From: Stutzerimonas frequens
Lineage (GTDB): Bacteria; Pseudomonadota; Gammaproteobacteria; Pseudomonadales; Pseudomonadaceae
Length of the DNA: 64,000 nt
NCBI RefSeq assembly: GCF_024448335.1
Contig: NZ_JAMOHM010000002.1
Location: forward strand, 124,001-188,000
Reading direction: 5' to 3'
In this document: positions 47,730 through 56,098 of the stretch, piece by piece
Position numbering within the stretch: position 1 is the stretch's first letter
Layout: each line of letters opens with the position of its first letter
Made by a program: the position numbers and the translations under genes
The notes under the pieces: generated by a model
Seen by the model: only the letters and a program-made list of their open reading frames with translations
Databases searched by the model: none
What the model was told of the DNA's origin: nothing

Positions 47730-49501
47730 AACAGCGGCTGGCCAGCTACCTGCCGTTCCTGACGTGGGCTAAGCACTACGACCGGACGGCGGCAGCCAAG
47801 GATGGCCTCGCAGCGCTGATCGTGACGCTGATGCTGATCCCGCAGAGCCTGGCCTACGCCATGCTGGCGGGGCTGCCGCCGGTGACAGGTCTGTACGCCA
47901 GCATGCTGCCGCTGATTGCCTATACGCTTTTCGGTACCAGTCGCACGCTCGCGGTGGGGCCGGTAGCGGTGGTATCGCTGATGACGGCGGCGGCACTGGG
48001 GCCGCTGTTCGCCGTCGGTAGCGCCGAATACGCTGGGGCTGCAATGCTGCTGGCCATGCTTTCCGGTGCCGTACTGTTGGCAATGGCGGTGCTGCGGCTG
48101 GGTTTTCTCGCCAATTTCCTGAGCCACCCGGTCATCTCCGGATTCATCAGCGCCTCGGGCATTCTCATCGCCCTGGGGCAGCTCAAGCACATCCTTGGCA
48201 TCCCGGTAACCGGCGAGAATGCCCTGGAGCTTGCCCATGGACTGATCCTGGGCCTGCCAAGCACGCATCTGCCGACGTTCATCATTGGCACCCTGAGCCT
48301 GCTGTTTCTCTTTCTGGTGCGCAGCCGACTCGGCGGCTGGCTGCAGAAACTGGGCATGAGCGTACATATCGCCGGCACGCTCACCAAGATCGGGCCGGTC
48401 GTGGCGCTCCTTTTGGCAATAGCAGCGGTCGGCGGGCTCGGGCTGGCCGACACCGGCGTCAGGGTCGTTGGCGCAGTGCCGCGTGGCTTGCCGTCGCTGA
48501 GCCTGCCGACGCTGGACCTGGAGCTGGCGATGGCCCTGCTCCCGGCCGCCGTGCTCATCAGCCTGGTCGGCTTCGTCGAATCGGTCTCGGTGGCGCAAAC
48601 CCTGGCGGCCAAGCGCCGTGAACAGATCGAGCCGAATCAGGAACTGGTCGCGCTCGGTGGCGCCAACATCGCTGCCGCCATGAGCGGTGGTTTTCCGGTA
48701 ACGGGAGGCTTCGCCCGCTCCGTGGTCAATTTCGATGCCGGTGCCCAGACCCCATTGGCTGGAGCCCTGACCGCAGCGGGAATCGGCATCACCGTGCTGC
48801 TGTTCACCCCGCTCTTCCACAACCTTCCGCACGCGGTGCTGGCGGCGACCATTATTGTCGCCTTGCTCAGCCTGGTGGATCTGGCTGCACTCAAGCGGAC
48901 CTGGCGCTATTCGCGCCAGGACGCCGCTGCCATGGCGGCCACCATGCTCGGCGTTCTGCTGGTCGGCGTGGAAAGTGGGATCATGCTGGGCGTCGGCCTC
49001 TCGTTGCTGTTGTTTCTCTGGCGTACCAGCCAACCGCATGTCGCGGTGGTCGGCCAGCTGCCGGGCAGCGAGCACTTTCGCAACATCGAACGCTTCGCCG
49101 TAGTACAGAGCCCCAAGGTGCTTTCGGTGCGCGTCGACGAGAGCCTTTACTTTCCCAATGCACGCTACCTGGAAGATCGGATTGCCGAGCTGATCGGCCG
49201 CTATCCACAGGCCGAGCACCTGGTGCTGATGTGCCCTGGCGTGAACCTGATCGACGCCAGCGCGCTGGAGAGCCTCGAGGCGATCAGCGCCCGGCTACAT
49301 ACGGCAGGTATCCAGTTGCACCTGTCGGAAGTGAAGGGCCCGGTAATGGATCGGTTGCGACGCAGCGACTTCCTGGAGCACTTCGGCGGGCAGGTTTTCA
49401 TCAGCCAGTACGAAGCCCTGCGAGCCCTGGATCCGCAAACCACTCACCACGCGCTTGAACGGCAGCGTGATCATTTATGCAGCAAGGAGAAAGCGGGATG
49501 A
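47726..49501 (+). CDS. SulP/SLC26-family anion transporter with STAS domain
   Basis: Inner-membrane transporter of 591 residues: about twelve helices starting with LAALIVTLMLIPQSLAYAML and GLPPVTGLYASMLPLIAYTL, and a C-terminal STAS domain (about 465-570) with LSVRVDESLYFPNARYLED and GVNLIDASALESLEAI. In this operon it may export sulfite or sulfate produced by sulfide oxidation or import sulfate; direction cannot be told from sequence. ATG at 47726 overlaps the SQR stop and follows AGGAGAAG. Confidence 0.92.
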   Translation: MKQRLASYLPFLTWAKHYDRTAAAKDGLAALIVTLMLIPQSLAYAMLAGLPPVTGLYASMLPLIAYTLFGTSRTLAVGPVAVVSLMTAAALGPLFAVGSAEYAGAAMLLAMLSGAVLLAMAVLRLGFLANFLSHPVISGFISASGILIALGQLKHILGIPVTGENALELAHGLILGLPSTHLPTFIIGTLSLLFLFLVRSRLGGWLQKLGMSVHIAGTLTKIGPVVALLLAIAAVGGLGLADTGVRVVGAVPRGLPSLSLPTLDLELAMALLPAAVLISLVGFVESVSVAQTLAAKRREQIEPNQELVALGGANIAAAMSGGFPVTGGFARSVVNFDAGAQTPLAGALTAAGIGITVLLFTPLFHNLPHAVLAATIIVALLSLVDLAALKRTWRYSRQDAAAMAATMLGVLLVGVESGIMLGVGLSLLLFLWRTSQPHVAVVGQLPGSEHFRNIERFAVVQSPKVLSVRVDESLYFPNARYLEDRIAELIGRYPQAEHLVLMCPGVNLIDASALESLEAISARLHTAGIQLHLSEVKGPVMDRLRRSDFLEHFGGQVFISQYEALRALDPQTTHHALERQRDHLCSKEKAG

Positions 49502-49878
49502 AGAACGCACACGACCTCGTCGAACAGGCCAGAACCCGAATTCAGGAGGTGTCCATTGCCGACGCCGACGCGGCGATCCAGGCCGCGGATGTGCTGATCG
49601 ACGTACGCGAGGCGGACGAGTTTCACGAAGGCCATATCAATGGCGCCCTCAACATTCCCCGCGGGCTGCTGGAATTCAAGCTCAGCGGCACACCGGAGCT
49701 AGGGCCGCGCGACCTGAACCTGGTGTTGTACTGCAAGACGAGCGGCCGGGCTGCCCTGGCCGCGGCATCGCTGCAAGACATGGGCTATCTGAACGTCAGA
49801 TCGATCGCCGGCGGTTTCGATGCCTGGACCGCCGCCAACAAACCCGTCGTGAAGCCGAGCCTGCCCAGTTTCGAGTAA
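49498..49878 (+). CDS. Single-domain rhodanese
   Basis: Sulfurtransferase of 126 residues with LIDVREADEFHEGHINGALN (about 36-55) and the active-site loop YCKTSGRAALAA with catalytic Cys (about 85). It probably moves sulfane sulfur between the persulfide-making and persulfide-using enzymes of the operon. ATG at 49498 overlaps the SulP stop (ATGA). It is the last gene before a terminator. Confidence 0.93.
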   Translation: MKNAHDLVEQARTRIQEVSIADADAAIQAADVLIDVREADEFHEGHINGALNIPRGLLEFKLSGTPELGPRDLNLVLYCKTSGRAALAAASLQDMGYLNVRSIAGGFDAWTAANKPVVKPSLPSFE

Positions 49879-49898
49879 GCGAACCGGGCAGATGCAAG

Positions 49899-49926
49899 AA
49901 GGCCGACATCAATGTCGGCCTTCTTG
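49899..49926. terminator. Terminator between converging sulfide operons
   Basis: GAAGGCCGACAT/ATGTCGGCCTTC inverted repeat with a two-base loop lies 20 bases after the rhodanese stop and before the DUF2892 stop on the other strand. It is followed by a short T-rich end on each strand, so it can serve both operons. Confidence 0.8.
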
Positions 49927-49951
49927 CGTTGCAGCGTCGTTTGGTGTGATT

Positions 49952-50149
49952 TCAGGCCTTGTTGCAGCTCTTGCACGTTTTGATGCCAAGCAGCGTGTAC
50001 GCTGGGCAGAAACGGAAGACGCCCGTAGCCAGCGGCAGCAGGCCAATCCAACCCCAAACACCGATTACGCCTGCCAAGGTCAGGCCGATAAGCACAAGGC
50101 CGACGATGATGCGCAGGGTCCGATCAATGGTTCCAACGTTGGCTTTCAT
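49952..50149 (-). CDS. DUF2892 (YgaP-TM-like) membrane protein
   Basis: Small protein of 65 residues: MKANVGTIDRTLRIIVGLVL at the N-terminus, two membrane helices, and the C-terminal LLGIKTCKSCNKA with a CxxC pair. Homologues are the membrane part of the rhodanese YgaP or accompany YeeE/YedE sulfur transporters. It is the last gene of the BigR-like operon, 13 bases after the upstream stop. Confidence 0.87.
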   Translation of the reverse strand: MKANVGTIDRTLRIIVGLVLIGLTLAGVIGVWGWIGLLPLATGVFRFCPAYTLLGIKTCKSCNKA

Positions 50150-50162
50150 AATGACCTCCCGG

Positions 50163-50582
50163 TCAGCAAGTGCGCCGGCGTTCCAGCGCAGAGAACAAAA
50201 GCATTCCGCCCAGCATGGCGAGTACGAACAGCACGACCTGCCAGTGCCCGCTGAGCAGTACGGCGATCGCCGGCCCCGGACAGATGCCGGCTACCCCCCA
50301 ACCAATCCCGAACACCAGGCTGCCGCCAATCAGTCGTCCGTCGAGATCGCGCTTGCTCGGTAGCTGCATCGGCGCGTCGAGCAAGGAGCGCTCTCGCCGC
50401 TTCGCCCAGGTGAAGGGGACCAGGGCCGTGGCTATGGCACCAACCATCACCAGCGCCAGCGAGGGGTCCCACGCGCCCGCAAAATCGAGAAAGCCAATGA
50501 CCTTGGCTGGGTTGGCCATCCCGGAAAGCAGCAGACCCAGCCCGAACAGCAAACCAGCGGCAAACGAAGTCAGTTTGCGCAT
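50163..50582 (-). CDS. YeeE/YedE-family protein, C-terminal half type (PmpB-like)
   Basis: Membrane protein of 139 residues, starting MRKLTSFAAGLLFGLGLLLS and carrying GMANPAKVIGFLDFAGAWDP and FGIGWGVAGICPGPAIAVLL with the conserved Cys. The pair of YeeE/YedE halves forms a thiosulfate- or sulfur-compound-conducting channel in related systems. ATG at 50582 lies three bases after the stop of the companion gene (50585); the longer frame to 50816 overlaps it. Confidence 0.9.
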   Translation of the reverse strand: MRKLTSFAAGLLFGLGLLLSGMANPAKVIGFLDFAGAWDPSLALVMVGAIATALVPFTWAKRRERSLLDAPMQLPSKRDLDGRLIGGSLVFGIGWGVAGICPGPAIAVLLSGHWQVVLFVLAMLGGMLLFSALERRRTC

Positions 50583-50584
50583 AT

Positions 50585-51019
50585 TCAGCCTCCGAGCAGA
50601 TGACGCAGGACATAAACGGTGCCGAAGCCGGCCCCCATGAACGCCAAAGTCGCGACGATGGAGCGTGCCGATAGCCGCGAAATCCCGCACACCCCATGGC
50701 CGCTGGTGCAGCCTGAGCCGTATCGGGTTCCTACGCCTACCAGCAAGCCGGCAATCAACAATCCGAACCAGCCGGATTGGAATTCCAGCACCGGCAACCT
50801 GCCGAACAGCACCCACAGGAGCGGCGCCAGCAGAAGACCGAGCAGAAACAACAGCTTTTCGCCTCGACCTTCAGCACCCGGTTCCAGAAGACTTGCCAGC
50901 AGGCCGCTGATACCGGCGATACGGCCATTGAGCAATACGAACAGGCTGGCAGCGGCACCAATCAGCACACCGCCTGCAAGCGCCGTCCACGGCGTGAAGT
51001 TCGCCCAATCGACAGTCAT
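50585..51019 (-). CDS. YeeE/YedE-family protein, N-terminal half type (PmpA-like)
   Basis: Membrane protein of 144 residues with LAGGVLIGAAASLFVLLNGR, GISGLLASLLE and the signature GVGTRYGSGCTSGHGVCGIS containing two conserved Cys, as in sulfur-handling YeeE proteins. The start MTVDWANF at 51019 follows GAGGGGGC and overlaps the repressor stop (ATGA). With the next gene it likely makes a two-part sulfur transporter. Confidence 0.91.
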   Translation of the reverse strand: MTVDWANFTPWTALAGGVLIGAAASLFVLLNGRIAGISGLLASLLEPGAEGRGEKLLFLLGLLLAPLLWVLFGRLPVLEFQSGWFGLLIAGLLVGVGTRYGSGCTSGHGVCGISRLSARSIVATLAFMGAGFGTVYVLRHLLGG

Positions 51020-51333
51020 TGCTGCCCCCTCTCGCAAAATAATTGGTAGAGCGTGGCGATTACCGCCAGCGCCTCCGGACTGCTGATCCGGTAATGGATC
51101 AACTTACCCTCGCGTCTTGTCGCCACCAGCCCTTCGCGACGCAGCACGCCCAGCTGCTGTGACAGCGTTGGCTGCTGGATACCCAGGAGCTGCTCGAGCT
51201 CGCTCACGCTACGCTCGCCCTGGGAAAGCTGGCACAGCAGTAACAGGCGATCCGGGTTGGCCAACGCTTTCAGCAAAGCGCTTGCGGAAGCCGCGTTGGC
51301 TTTCAGGCTGTCTATATCCAGGTCGGGAGTCAT
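51016..51333 (-). CDS. ArsR-family persulfide-responsive repressor (BigR/SqrR-like)
   Basis: Winged-helix repressor of 105 residues with ALLKALANPDRLLLLCQLSQ and recognition helix QPTLSQQLGVLRREGLV. It has exactly two Cys, one in LLLLCQL (about 34) and one in QLFCERG (about 101), the spacing and contexts of the redox Cys pair in BigR/SqrR. A disulfide or polysulfide link between them relieves repression in that family. It heads the operon of the YeeE/YedE pair, and it should also govern the facing sulfide operon (inference). Confidence 0.88.
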   Translation of the reverse strand: MTPDLDIDSLKANAASASALLKALANPDRLLLLCQLSQGERSVSELEQLLGIQQPTLSQQLGVLRREGLVATRREGKLIHYRISSPEALAVIATLYQLFCERGQQ

Positions 51334-51361
51334 GGCCAGAGCGATTAGTTAAGACAAAAAC

Positions 51362-51390
51362 AATATATTTTTTTATATATCGTCATGCAA
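51362..51390 (-). promoter_or_regulatory. Promoter and AT-rich operator of the BigR-like operon
   Basis: On the minus strand -35 TTGCAT (51385-51390), a 17-base spacer and -10 TATATT (51362-51367) lie before the repressor gene. An AT-only palindrome with ATATAT arms (51363-51380) fills the spacer and -10, as expected for an autorepressing ArsR-family operator. Confidence 0.65.
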
Positions 51391-51408
51391 GCACTGTACG
51401 AAAAGAAG

Positions 51409-51456
51409 TTGGCCATGTGGTTGCGGGCCGCTAGCATGCCCCTACCCGTATGCGAG
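51409..51456 (+). promoter_or_regulatory. Promoter and CsoR-type operator of the CsoR-family gene
   Basis: -35 TTGGCC (51409-51414), a 17-base spacer and -10 TAGCAT (51432-51437) overlap ATGCC-N6-CGTAT at 51436-51451. The spacer CCTACC and flanking CGAG are shared with the site before the dioxygenase gene. The arrangement suggests autoregulation. Confidence 0.55.
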
Positions 51457-51519
51457 TCGGTGCGCTCCGCTTCAGCTGCCCCGCTGCAGTTACCCCTTTT
51501 GTGACTTTCGAGGTATCTC

Positions 51520-51810
51520 ATGAACGACCAGACGACTGCCGTCGTATCGGCAGACCTGCAGGATCAGCAGCAGGCCATGCTGAAACGACTGGCGCGAGTC
51601 GAAGGCCAGGTCCGGGGCATTCAGGCAATGATTCGGCGTGGCGAGGATTGCGAGGCGATTGCCCAGCAGTTTTCAGCCGCGCGCAGCGCGTTGGACAAGG
51701 CGTATCGGTTGATGCTGACCTGCCTGATCGAGGAAGCCCTTCACGACCAGGCGCAGGATACGTCTGAAACGCTGGAGCGGGTACGCGGCATTTTCACCAA
51801 GTACACCTGA
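51520..51810 (+). CDS. CsoR/CstR-family regulator with non-copper ligand set
   Basis: All-helical DUF156 repressor of 96 residues: LKRLARVEGQVRGIQAMIRR, then GEDCEAIAQQFSAARSALDK and LMLTCLIEEAL. Aligned by eye to CsoR, the first Cys is kept, but the His and second Cys that hold copper are Leu and Ala, and a Cys stands one position before the His site. A copper role is therefore unlikely; persulfide or formaldehyde sensing is more plausible given the neighbours. The ATG at 51520 is convincing. A terminator lies about 110 bases downstream. Confidence 0.85.
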   Translation: MNDQTTAVVSADLQDQQQAMLKRLARVEGQVRGIQAMIRRGEDCEAIAQQFSAARSALDKAYRLMLTCLIEEALHDQAQDTSETLERVRGIFTKYT

Positions 51811-51922
51811 CTGGCCGCGGCCAGCCGCCGCCGAGCCACTAACGGCCGGAGCGGACGCGCATTCCGCGCCCCATGCCAGTCACCGCAGCGACGGCGGGGC
51901 TGGTTTTGCCGCCGCAGAAACG

Positions 51923-51950
51923 AAAAAAGCGACCCTAGGGTCGCTTTTTT
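51923..51950. terminator. Bidirectional terminator
   Basis: A perfect 28-base palindrome (AAAAAAGCGACCCT arm) with T-runs on both strands sits between the CsoR-family gene (+) and the two tRNA genes (-). Confidence 0.92.
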
Positions 51951-51987
51951 CAAACCAGAAATTCCGTATGGAACCTCATGGCAAATT

Positions 51988-52063
<76 letters not shown>

Positions 52064-52080
52064 ATTACTTGCAGCAAAAG

Positions 52081-52156
52081 TGGCGTCCCCTAGGGGACTC
52101 GAACCCCTGTTACCGCCGTGAAAGGGCGGTGTCCTAGGCCACTAGACGAAGGGGAC
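52081..52156 (-). tRNA. tRNA-Glu (TTC)
   Basis: Full cloverleaf on the minus strand, 76 bases: acceptor GTCCCCT pairing with AGGGGAC, anticodon loop CCTTTCACG (TTC), T-loop GTTCGAGTC, and encoded CCA end. It is upstream of tRNA-Gly in the same transcript. Confidence 0.98.
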
Positions 52157-52374
52157 GCTGCCCGGAAGCTACTGCTTTACTCCGGCTTTCAGCGTGTTGC
52201 GTTTGGCGCTTCACGCTGCAAGTGGCGCGCATTCTATGGAGGCCTCGAATAGCCGTCAAGCATTGTTTTCAAAAAAAATTTCATCTCATCCTCGACCAAC
52301 AACCAGAGCTATCGGCCACACCGTCAAGCCACTACACTCAGGCAAAAAGCCAGCGGCTCGAGAGGTACAGTCAA

Positions 52375-53142
52375 GTGTCTCCATTAATGATCACAGGGTT
52401 AGTCCTGGCCGGTCTGCTCGTTCTAGTCTTCATCGTCTACTCCATCCAGATCGTCGAGAAGAACAATCTGGAAAAAGCCCGGAAACGCGCAGACCTCACT
52501 GACCGTTGTCGCCGCTGCGCCAACCTGTCCGAAGGTCTGCCTGGCCAGATGGTTACCCCCGCGTTGAAGCTGCTGCTGACTCGGATGGAGCTGAGCCTTA
52601 GCGAGCGCCTGCTACCGCTGGACAAGGGCAACGACAAACTGGCTGCGCGTATCCAGGCCCTGCGCGCCGACGTGGCCAAGGGTGATGCGCTCGAGGTCCG
52701 CAACCCGCCAAGACAGATACTCACCGAAGCGCAGGCCAAGGAAAGCCGTTTCATGCTTGAGGATCTGCATGCCCAGATCGTTCACGCGACCAAGGAAGGG
52801 CTGCTTGAGCAGGCAGAAGCCAAGCGCTGGGTGCAGGATATCCAGCGCATGTTGGCCATTCTGCACATCGAGTTCTTCACCGGACTGGGCAAGCTGGCGC
52901 TACAACAGAACCAGCCCCAACGTGCACGCCTGGCATTCGAACGAGGGATTCAGCATATCCGCCGTCAGGCAGTACCGGCTCCCTATCAGGCCCAACTGAA
53001 ACAGTTGGAGGCGCTGCTCGAGCACGCCAATGCGCTGGTGCTGAAGAACGAAGTACCCAAAGCAGACGAATCCAGTGAGCTGGCCGAAGGCATGAAAGCC
53101 TTCGACGATGAAGACCTGTGGAAGAAGAACAATGTCTACTGA
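52375..53142 (+). CDS. Conserved membrane-anchored protein of unknown function
   Basis: Not recognised. The 255-residue product has one N-terminal membrane helix (ITGLVLAGLLVLVFIVYSIQ, about 6-25) followed by a mostly helical, charged soluble domain with a CRRCAN motif (two Cys, about 45) and a helix-turn pattern like TPR (LGKLALQQNQPQRARLAFER, about 180). GTG at 52375 has AGAGG nine bases before; ATG at 52387 is the alternative. It may be a scaffold or assembly factor of the envelope. The GST gene follows 60 bases later. Confidence 0.75.
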   Translation: MSPLMITGLVLAGLLVLVFIVYSIQIVEKNNLEKARKRADLTDRCRRCANLSEGLPGQMVTPALKLLLTRMELSLSERLLPLDKGNDKLAARIQALRADVAKGDALEVRNPPRQILTEAQAKESRFMLEDLHAQIVHATKEGLLEQAEAKRWVQDIQRMLAILHIEFFTGLGKLALQQNQPQRARLAFERGIQHIRRQAVPAPYQAQLKQLEALLEHANALVLKNEVPKADESSELAEGMKAFDDEDLWKKNNVY

Positions 53143-53202
53143 TTGCGCCTGTGCAGCCCAGCCCGCCAGATCGCACGCAAACAACCACAGCGGAGTGTAA
53201 TG

Positions 53203-53883
53203 ATGTCCTTGACCGTGTTTGGCGCCCCCCTCTCCCCATTCGTTCGCAAAGTGCGCGTTTGCCTGAACGAGAAAGGCCTCGATTACCGGCTCGAAACGGT
53301 GATGCCTTTCACGCCACCCCAGTGGTACTACGAACTCAATCCCCTGGGCCGTATTCCAGCGCTCAAGGACGGCGAAGACTGCACACTCGCCGACTCCAGC
53401 GTCATCTGCCAGTACCTGGAGGAGGCCTATTCCGATACGCCGTCCCTGTATGGCGATGAGGCCCAGCAACGTGGTCAGATACGCTGGCTCGAGAAATACG
53501 CGGACTACGAACTGGCACCACTGACCACGTTCACCGTGTTCCGTAACCGCATCCTTAAACCGATGTCAGGCCAAGCCTGTAATGAAGAAGCGGTGCAGGC
53601 GGCATTGCAGCAAAAATTGCCGCCGCATTTCGACTATCTCGAGCGGCAGCTGGGTCAGCGGGATTTCTTCGTTGGCGACGAGCTATCGATGGCGGATATC
53701 GCCATAACCTGTCAGTTGATCAACATGGCACATGGCGGCGAGAGCCTTGATGGCCAACGCTGGCCGGGCCTGACTGCACACCATGCACGCATGCTCGAGC
53801 GGCAGTCGGTCAGTAGCCTGTTGCCGGACGAGCAGCGCATGAACAACAAGCTCAAGGAGATGGGCAAGGCCGCTGCGACCTGA
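53203..53883 (+). CDS. Glutathione S-transferase family protein
   Basis: GST of 226 residues with the thioredoxin-like N-domain MSLTVFGAPLSPFVRKVRVC, the cis-Pro NPLGRIPAL and glutathione-binding LADSSVICQYLEE (about 62-74), and the C-domain N-capping box FFVGDELSMADIAITC. The Ser in SPFVRKV is the likely catalytic residue. Tandem ATG codons occur at 53200 and 53203; the second has better spacing to GGAG. Substrate unknown. Confidence 0.9.
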   Translation: MSLTVFGAPLSPFVRKVRVCLNEKGLDYRLETVMPFTPPQWYYELNPLGRIPALKDGEDCTLADSSVICQYLEEAYSDTPSLYGDEAQQRGQIRWLEKYADYELAPLTTFTVFRNRILKPMSGQACNEEAVQAALQQKLPPHFDYLERQLGQRDFFVGDELSMADIAITCQLINMAHGGESLDGQRWPGLTAHHARMLERQSVSSLLPDEQRMNNKLKEMGKAAAT

Positions 53884-53953
53884 GTCGCCACGCCACGACC
53901 GGTGCCTGCAGCGGACGCGGCAGGCACCGCAGAGCGTTCAGACAATCGCCTGT

Positions 53954-54844
53954 TCAGTCCCGCCTTTCCAGCAGCTTGCTGCCGACCCATTGCCGAGCAT
54001 ACTGATAGGCGCAGCGCCCGTTGCGATTGCCGCGCCCGGTGGCCCAGCGAATCGCGTCCTTTTCCAGCGCTTCGTCCCAATCCCACTGCAAGCACGCCCT
54101 GCCCGCCAGCGAATCGATCCAGTGGCGCACCACACTGAGGTAGTGCTGCTGGCTGAAGGGATAGAACGACAACCAGAGGCCGAAACGATCGGACAAGGCA
54201 ATCTTGTCCTCCACCGCCTCGTTCGGGTGCAGCTCGCCGTCCACCATCTGCCAGTTCTCGTTGTCGCTCTGGCGCTCCGGCACCAGGTGACGGCGGTTCG
54301 ACGTGGCATACAGCAGCACATTCTCCGGCGCACGCTCCAGGGAACCGTCGAGCACGCTCTTGAGCACCCGGTAGTCACCCTCGCCCGCCTCGAAGGACAG
54401 GTCGTCGCAGAACAGCACGAAGGCCTGGCGCTGCCCTGAAAGCAGCTCCACCACGCGCGGCACATCCGCCAGGTGGTCGCGCTCGATCTCGATCAGGCGC
54501 AGCCCACGGCCGGCATACTCGGCCAACAGAGCGCGAATCAGCGACGATTTTCCAGTACCACGGGCGCCCCAGAGCAAGACGTGATTGGCGGGCAGGCCAT
54601 CGACGAACTGCTGGGTATTGGCAGCCAGCAGATCACGCTGCCGGTCGATGCCGATCAGGTCGTTCAGACGCAGATCGAGATTGACCTCGAGCGGCGCCAG
54701 ATAGCCGCTTCGGCCGTCACGCTGCCAGCGCGCCGCCAGCGTATGCTCCCAATCGATAACGGGCGGCTGCGCGGGCAGCAACGGCTCGATACGCGCCAAC
54801 AGGCCTTCGGCACGCTGCAGGAAGGCTTTCAACTCGACATCCAT
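53954..54844 (-). CDS. AAA+ ATPase of DUF815 family
   Basis: ATPase of 296 residues with a helical N-terminus, Walker A LLWGARGTGKSSL (about 90-102), Walker B-like VLFCDDLSFE, and TSNRRHLVPE (sensor 1 region). The C-terminal half includes DRFGLWLSFYPFSQQHYL and WATGRGNRNGRCAYQYARQW. Members are widespread but of unknown role, perhaps chaperone-like. ATG at 54844 with GGAG upstream was chosen over a TTG at 54856. It is followed at the 5' side by the glutathione peroxidase gene on the same strand. Confidence 0.87.
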   Translation of the reverse strand: MDVELKAFLQRAEGLLARIEPLLPAQPPVIDWEHTLAARWQRDGRSGYLAPLEVNLDLRLNDLIGIDRQRDLLAANTQQFVDGLPANHVLLWGARGTGKSSLIRALLAEYAGRGLRLIEIERDHLADVPRVVELLSGQRQAFVLFCDDLSFEAGEGDYRVLKSVLDGSLERAPENVLLYATSNRRHLVPERQSDNENWQMVDGELHPNEAVEDKIALSDRFGLWLSFYPFSQQHYLSVVRHWIDSLAGRACLQWDWDEALEKDAIRWATGRGNRNGRCAYQYARQWVGSKLLERRD

Positions 54845-54930
54845 GATTGACTCCAAACAGAAAAAGTCCGGCCGAAGCCGGACCAGACATCAACGCCTGC
54901 AAAAGCTATCGATCCCGCGCCGCTCGTGTT

Positions 54931-55413
54931 TCAGAGCAGCGCCTCGATATCCGCCGCCAGCGCCTGCGGCGCGGTACGCGAGGAATAGCGCCGCACCGTG
55001 CGGCCCTGATCGGCGATGAGGAACTTAGTGAAATTCCACTTGATCGCCTTGCTGCCCAGCAGGCCGGGCGCGCGCTTCTTCAGCTCGATGAACAGCGGAT
55101 GGGCGTCGCCGCCATTGACCTCGACCTTGGCGAACAAGGGGAAGGACACGCCGAACCGGCGCTCGCAGAAGGTGGCGATCTGCGCCTCGCTATCCGGCTC
55201 CTGTCCGCCGAACTGGTTGCACGGAAAACCGAGCACGACCAGGCCGCGCTCGCCGTAGCGCTGCCAGAGTTCCTCCAATCCCTTGTACTGGGGGGTGAAA
55301 CCACATTGGCTGGCGGTGTTCACCACGAGCAGCACCTTGGCATCGAAATCGGCGAGCGTCTTGTGCTCGCCGTCGATGGTGACGCAGGGAATATCTAACA
55401 GAGGATCGCGCAT
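54931..55413 (-). CDS. Glutathione peroxidase (BtuE-like)
   Basis: Thiol peroxidase of 160 residues: VLLVVNTASQCGFTPQYKGL with peroxidatic Cys (about 37), VLGFPCNQFGGQEP with the Gln and second Cys, and WNFTKFLI with the Trp-Asn pair of the tetrad. It reduces hydrogen or lipid peroxides with thioredoxin or glutathione. It lies 16 bases after msrB on the same strand, so both oxidant-repair genes are probably co-transcribed. Confidence 0.95.
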   Translation of the reverse strand: MRDPLLDIPCVTIDGEHKTLADFDAKVLLVVNTASQCGFTPQYKGLEELWQRYGERGLVVLGFPCNQFGGQEPDSEAQIATFCERRFGVSFPLFAKVEVNGGDAHPLFIELKKRAPGLLGSKAIKWNFTKFLIADQGRTVRRYSSRTAPQALAADIEALL

Positions 55414-55429
55414 GCTGGTTCCTTGCGGC

Positions 55430-55828
55430 TCAGGCTTCGCGGGGCTTCAAGTCGAGCGAGGCCGAATTGATGCAATAGCGCAGACCGGTCGGTTTAGGGC
55501 CATCGGGGAACACATGCCCCAGGTGGGCGTCGCAGCGAGCGCACCTGACCTCGATCCGATGCATGCCATGACTGAAGTCATCCAGGCTGGCAATGGCCGT
55601 ATCGCTTACCGGCTGGAAATAGCTGGGCCAGCCACAGCCGGAGTCGAACTTGGCATCGGCATCGAACAGTGGCGCATCACAGCAGACGCAATGGTAGACG
55701 CCCGGCGTCCGGGTATCGTTGTACTTGCCGGTGAAGGGGCGCTCGGTGGCGCCGAGCCGGCAGATCTGGAACTGCTCATCGGACAGCTCCTCACGCCAGG
55801 CGTCGAGCGGTTTTTCCAGCTTGTCCAT
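55430..55828 (-). CDS. msrB: Peptide methionine-(R)-sulfoxide reductase
   Basis: Reduces methionine-R-sulfoxide in proteins. The 132-residue protein has [20 protein letters not shown], zinc-binding CVCCDAP and [20 protein letters not shown], and catalytic RYCINSASL at the C-terminus. ATG at 55828 is preceded by GGAGGC. The long open frame reaching 57466 is a shadow of the alaA gene on the other strand. Confidence 0.96.
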   Translation of the reverse strand: MDKLEKPLDAWREELSDEQFQICRLGATERPFTGKYNDTRTPGVYHCVCCDAPLFDADAKFDSGCGWPSYFQPVSDTAIASLDDFSHGMHRIEVRCARCDAHLGHVFPDGPKPTGLRYCINSASLDLKPREA

Positions 55829-56098
55829 CGGTAGCCTCCTCGGGGTCTGTTCGCGTTTCGTCCCATGGCCACGACCTGGCGCACCGGTTGTTTGGAACGC
55901 ACACGAAGCGCAACAGCACGCTATATAAAAAAGGCCGATCTGTACCTTTTCCGGTGGTCGGGCCGCACGTATCATGCCTCCCTCTTCGACGCCTAGTCTG
56001 GCAGCGGGGTTTCCGACTGCCAAGGCGCCCGGGTTCATGCCAAACGTGACCAGCCATTTCCGGAACTGGCACGTTTTCACTTCGGGACACTCAGGATC

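Noticed and set aside
47609..49219. Long minus-strand open frame of 536 codons
   Set aside because: It lies wholly opposite the SulP gene, is rich in Gln/Arg/His without domains, and reflects GC-rich third positions of the real gene.
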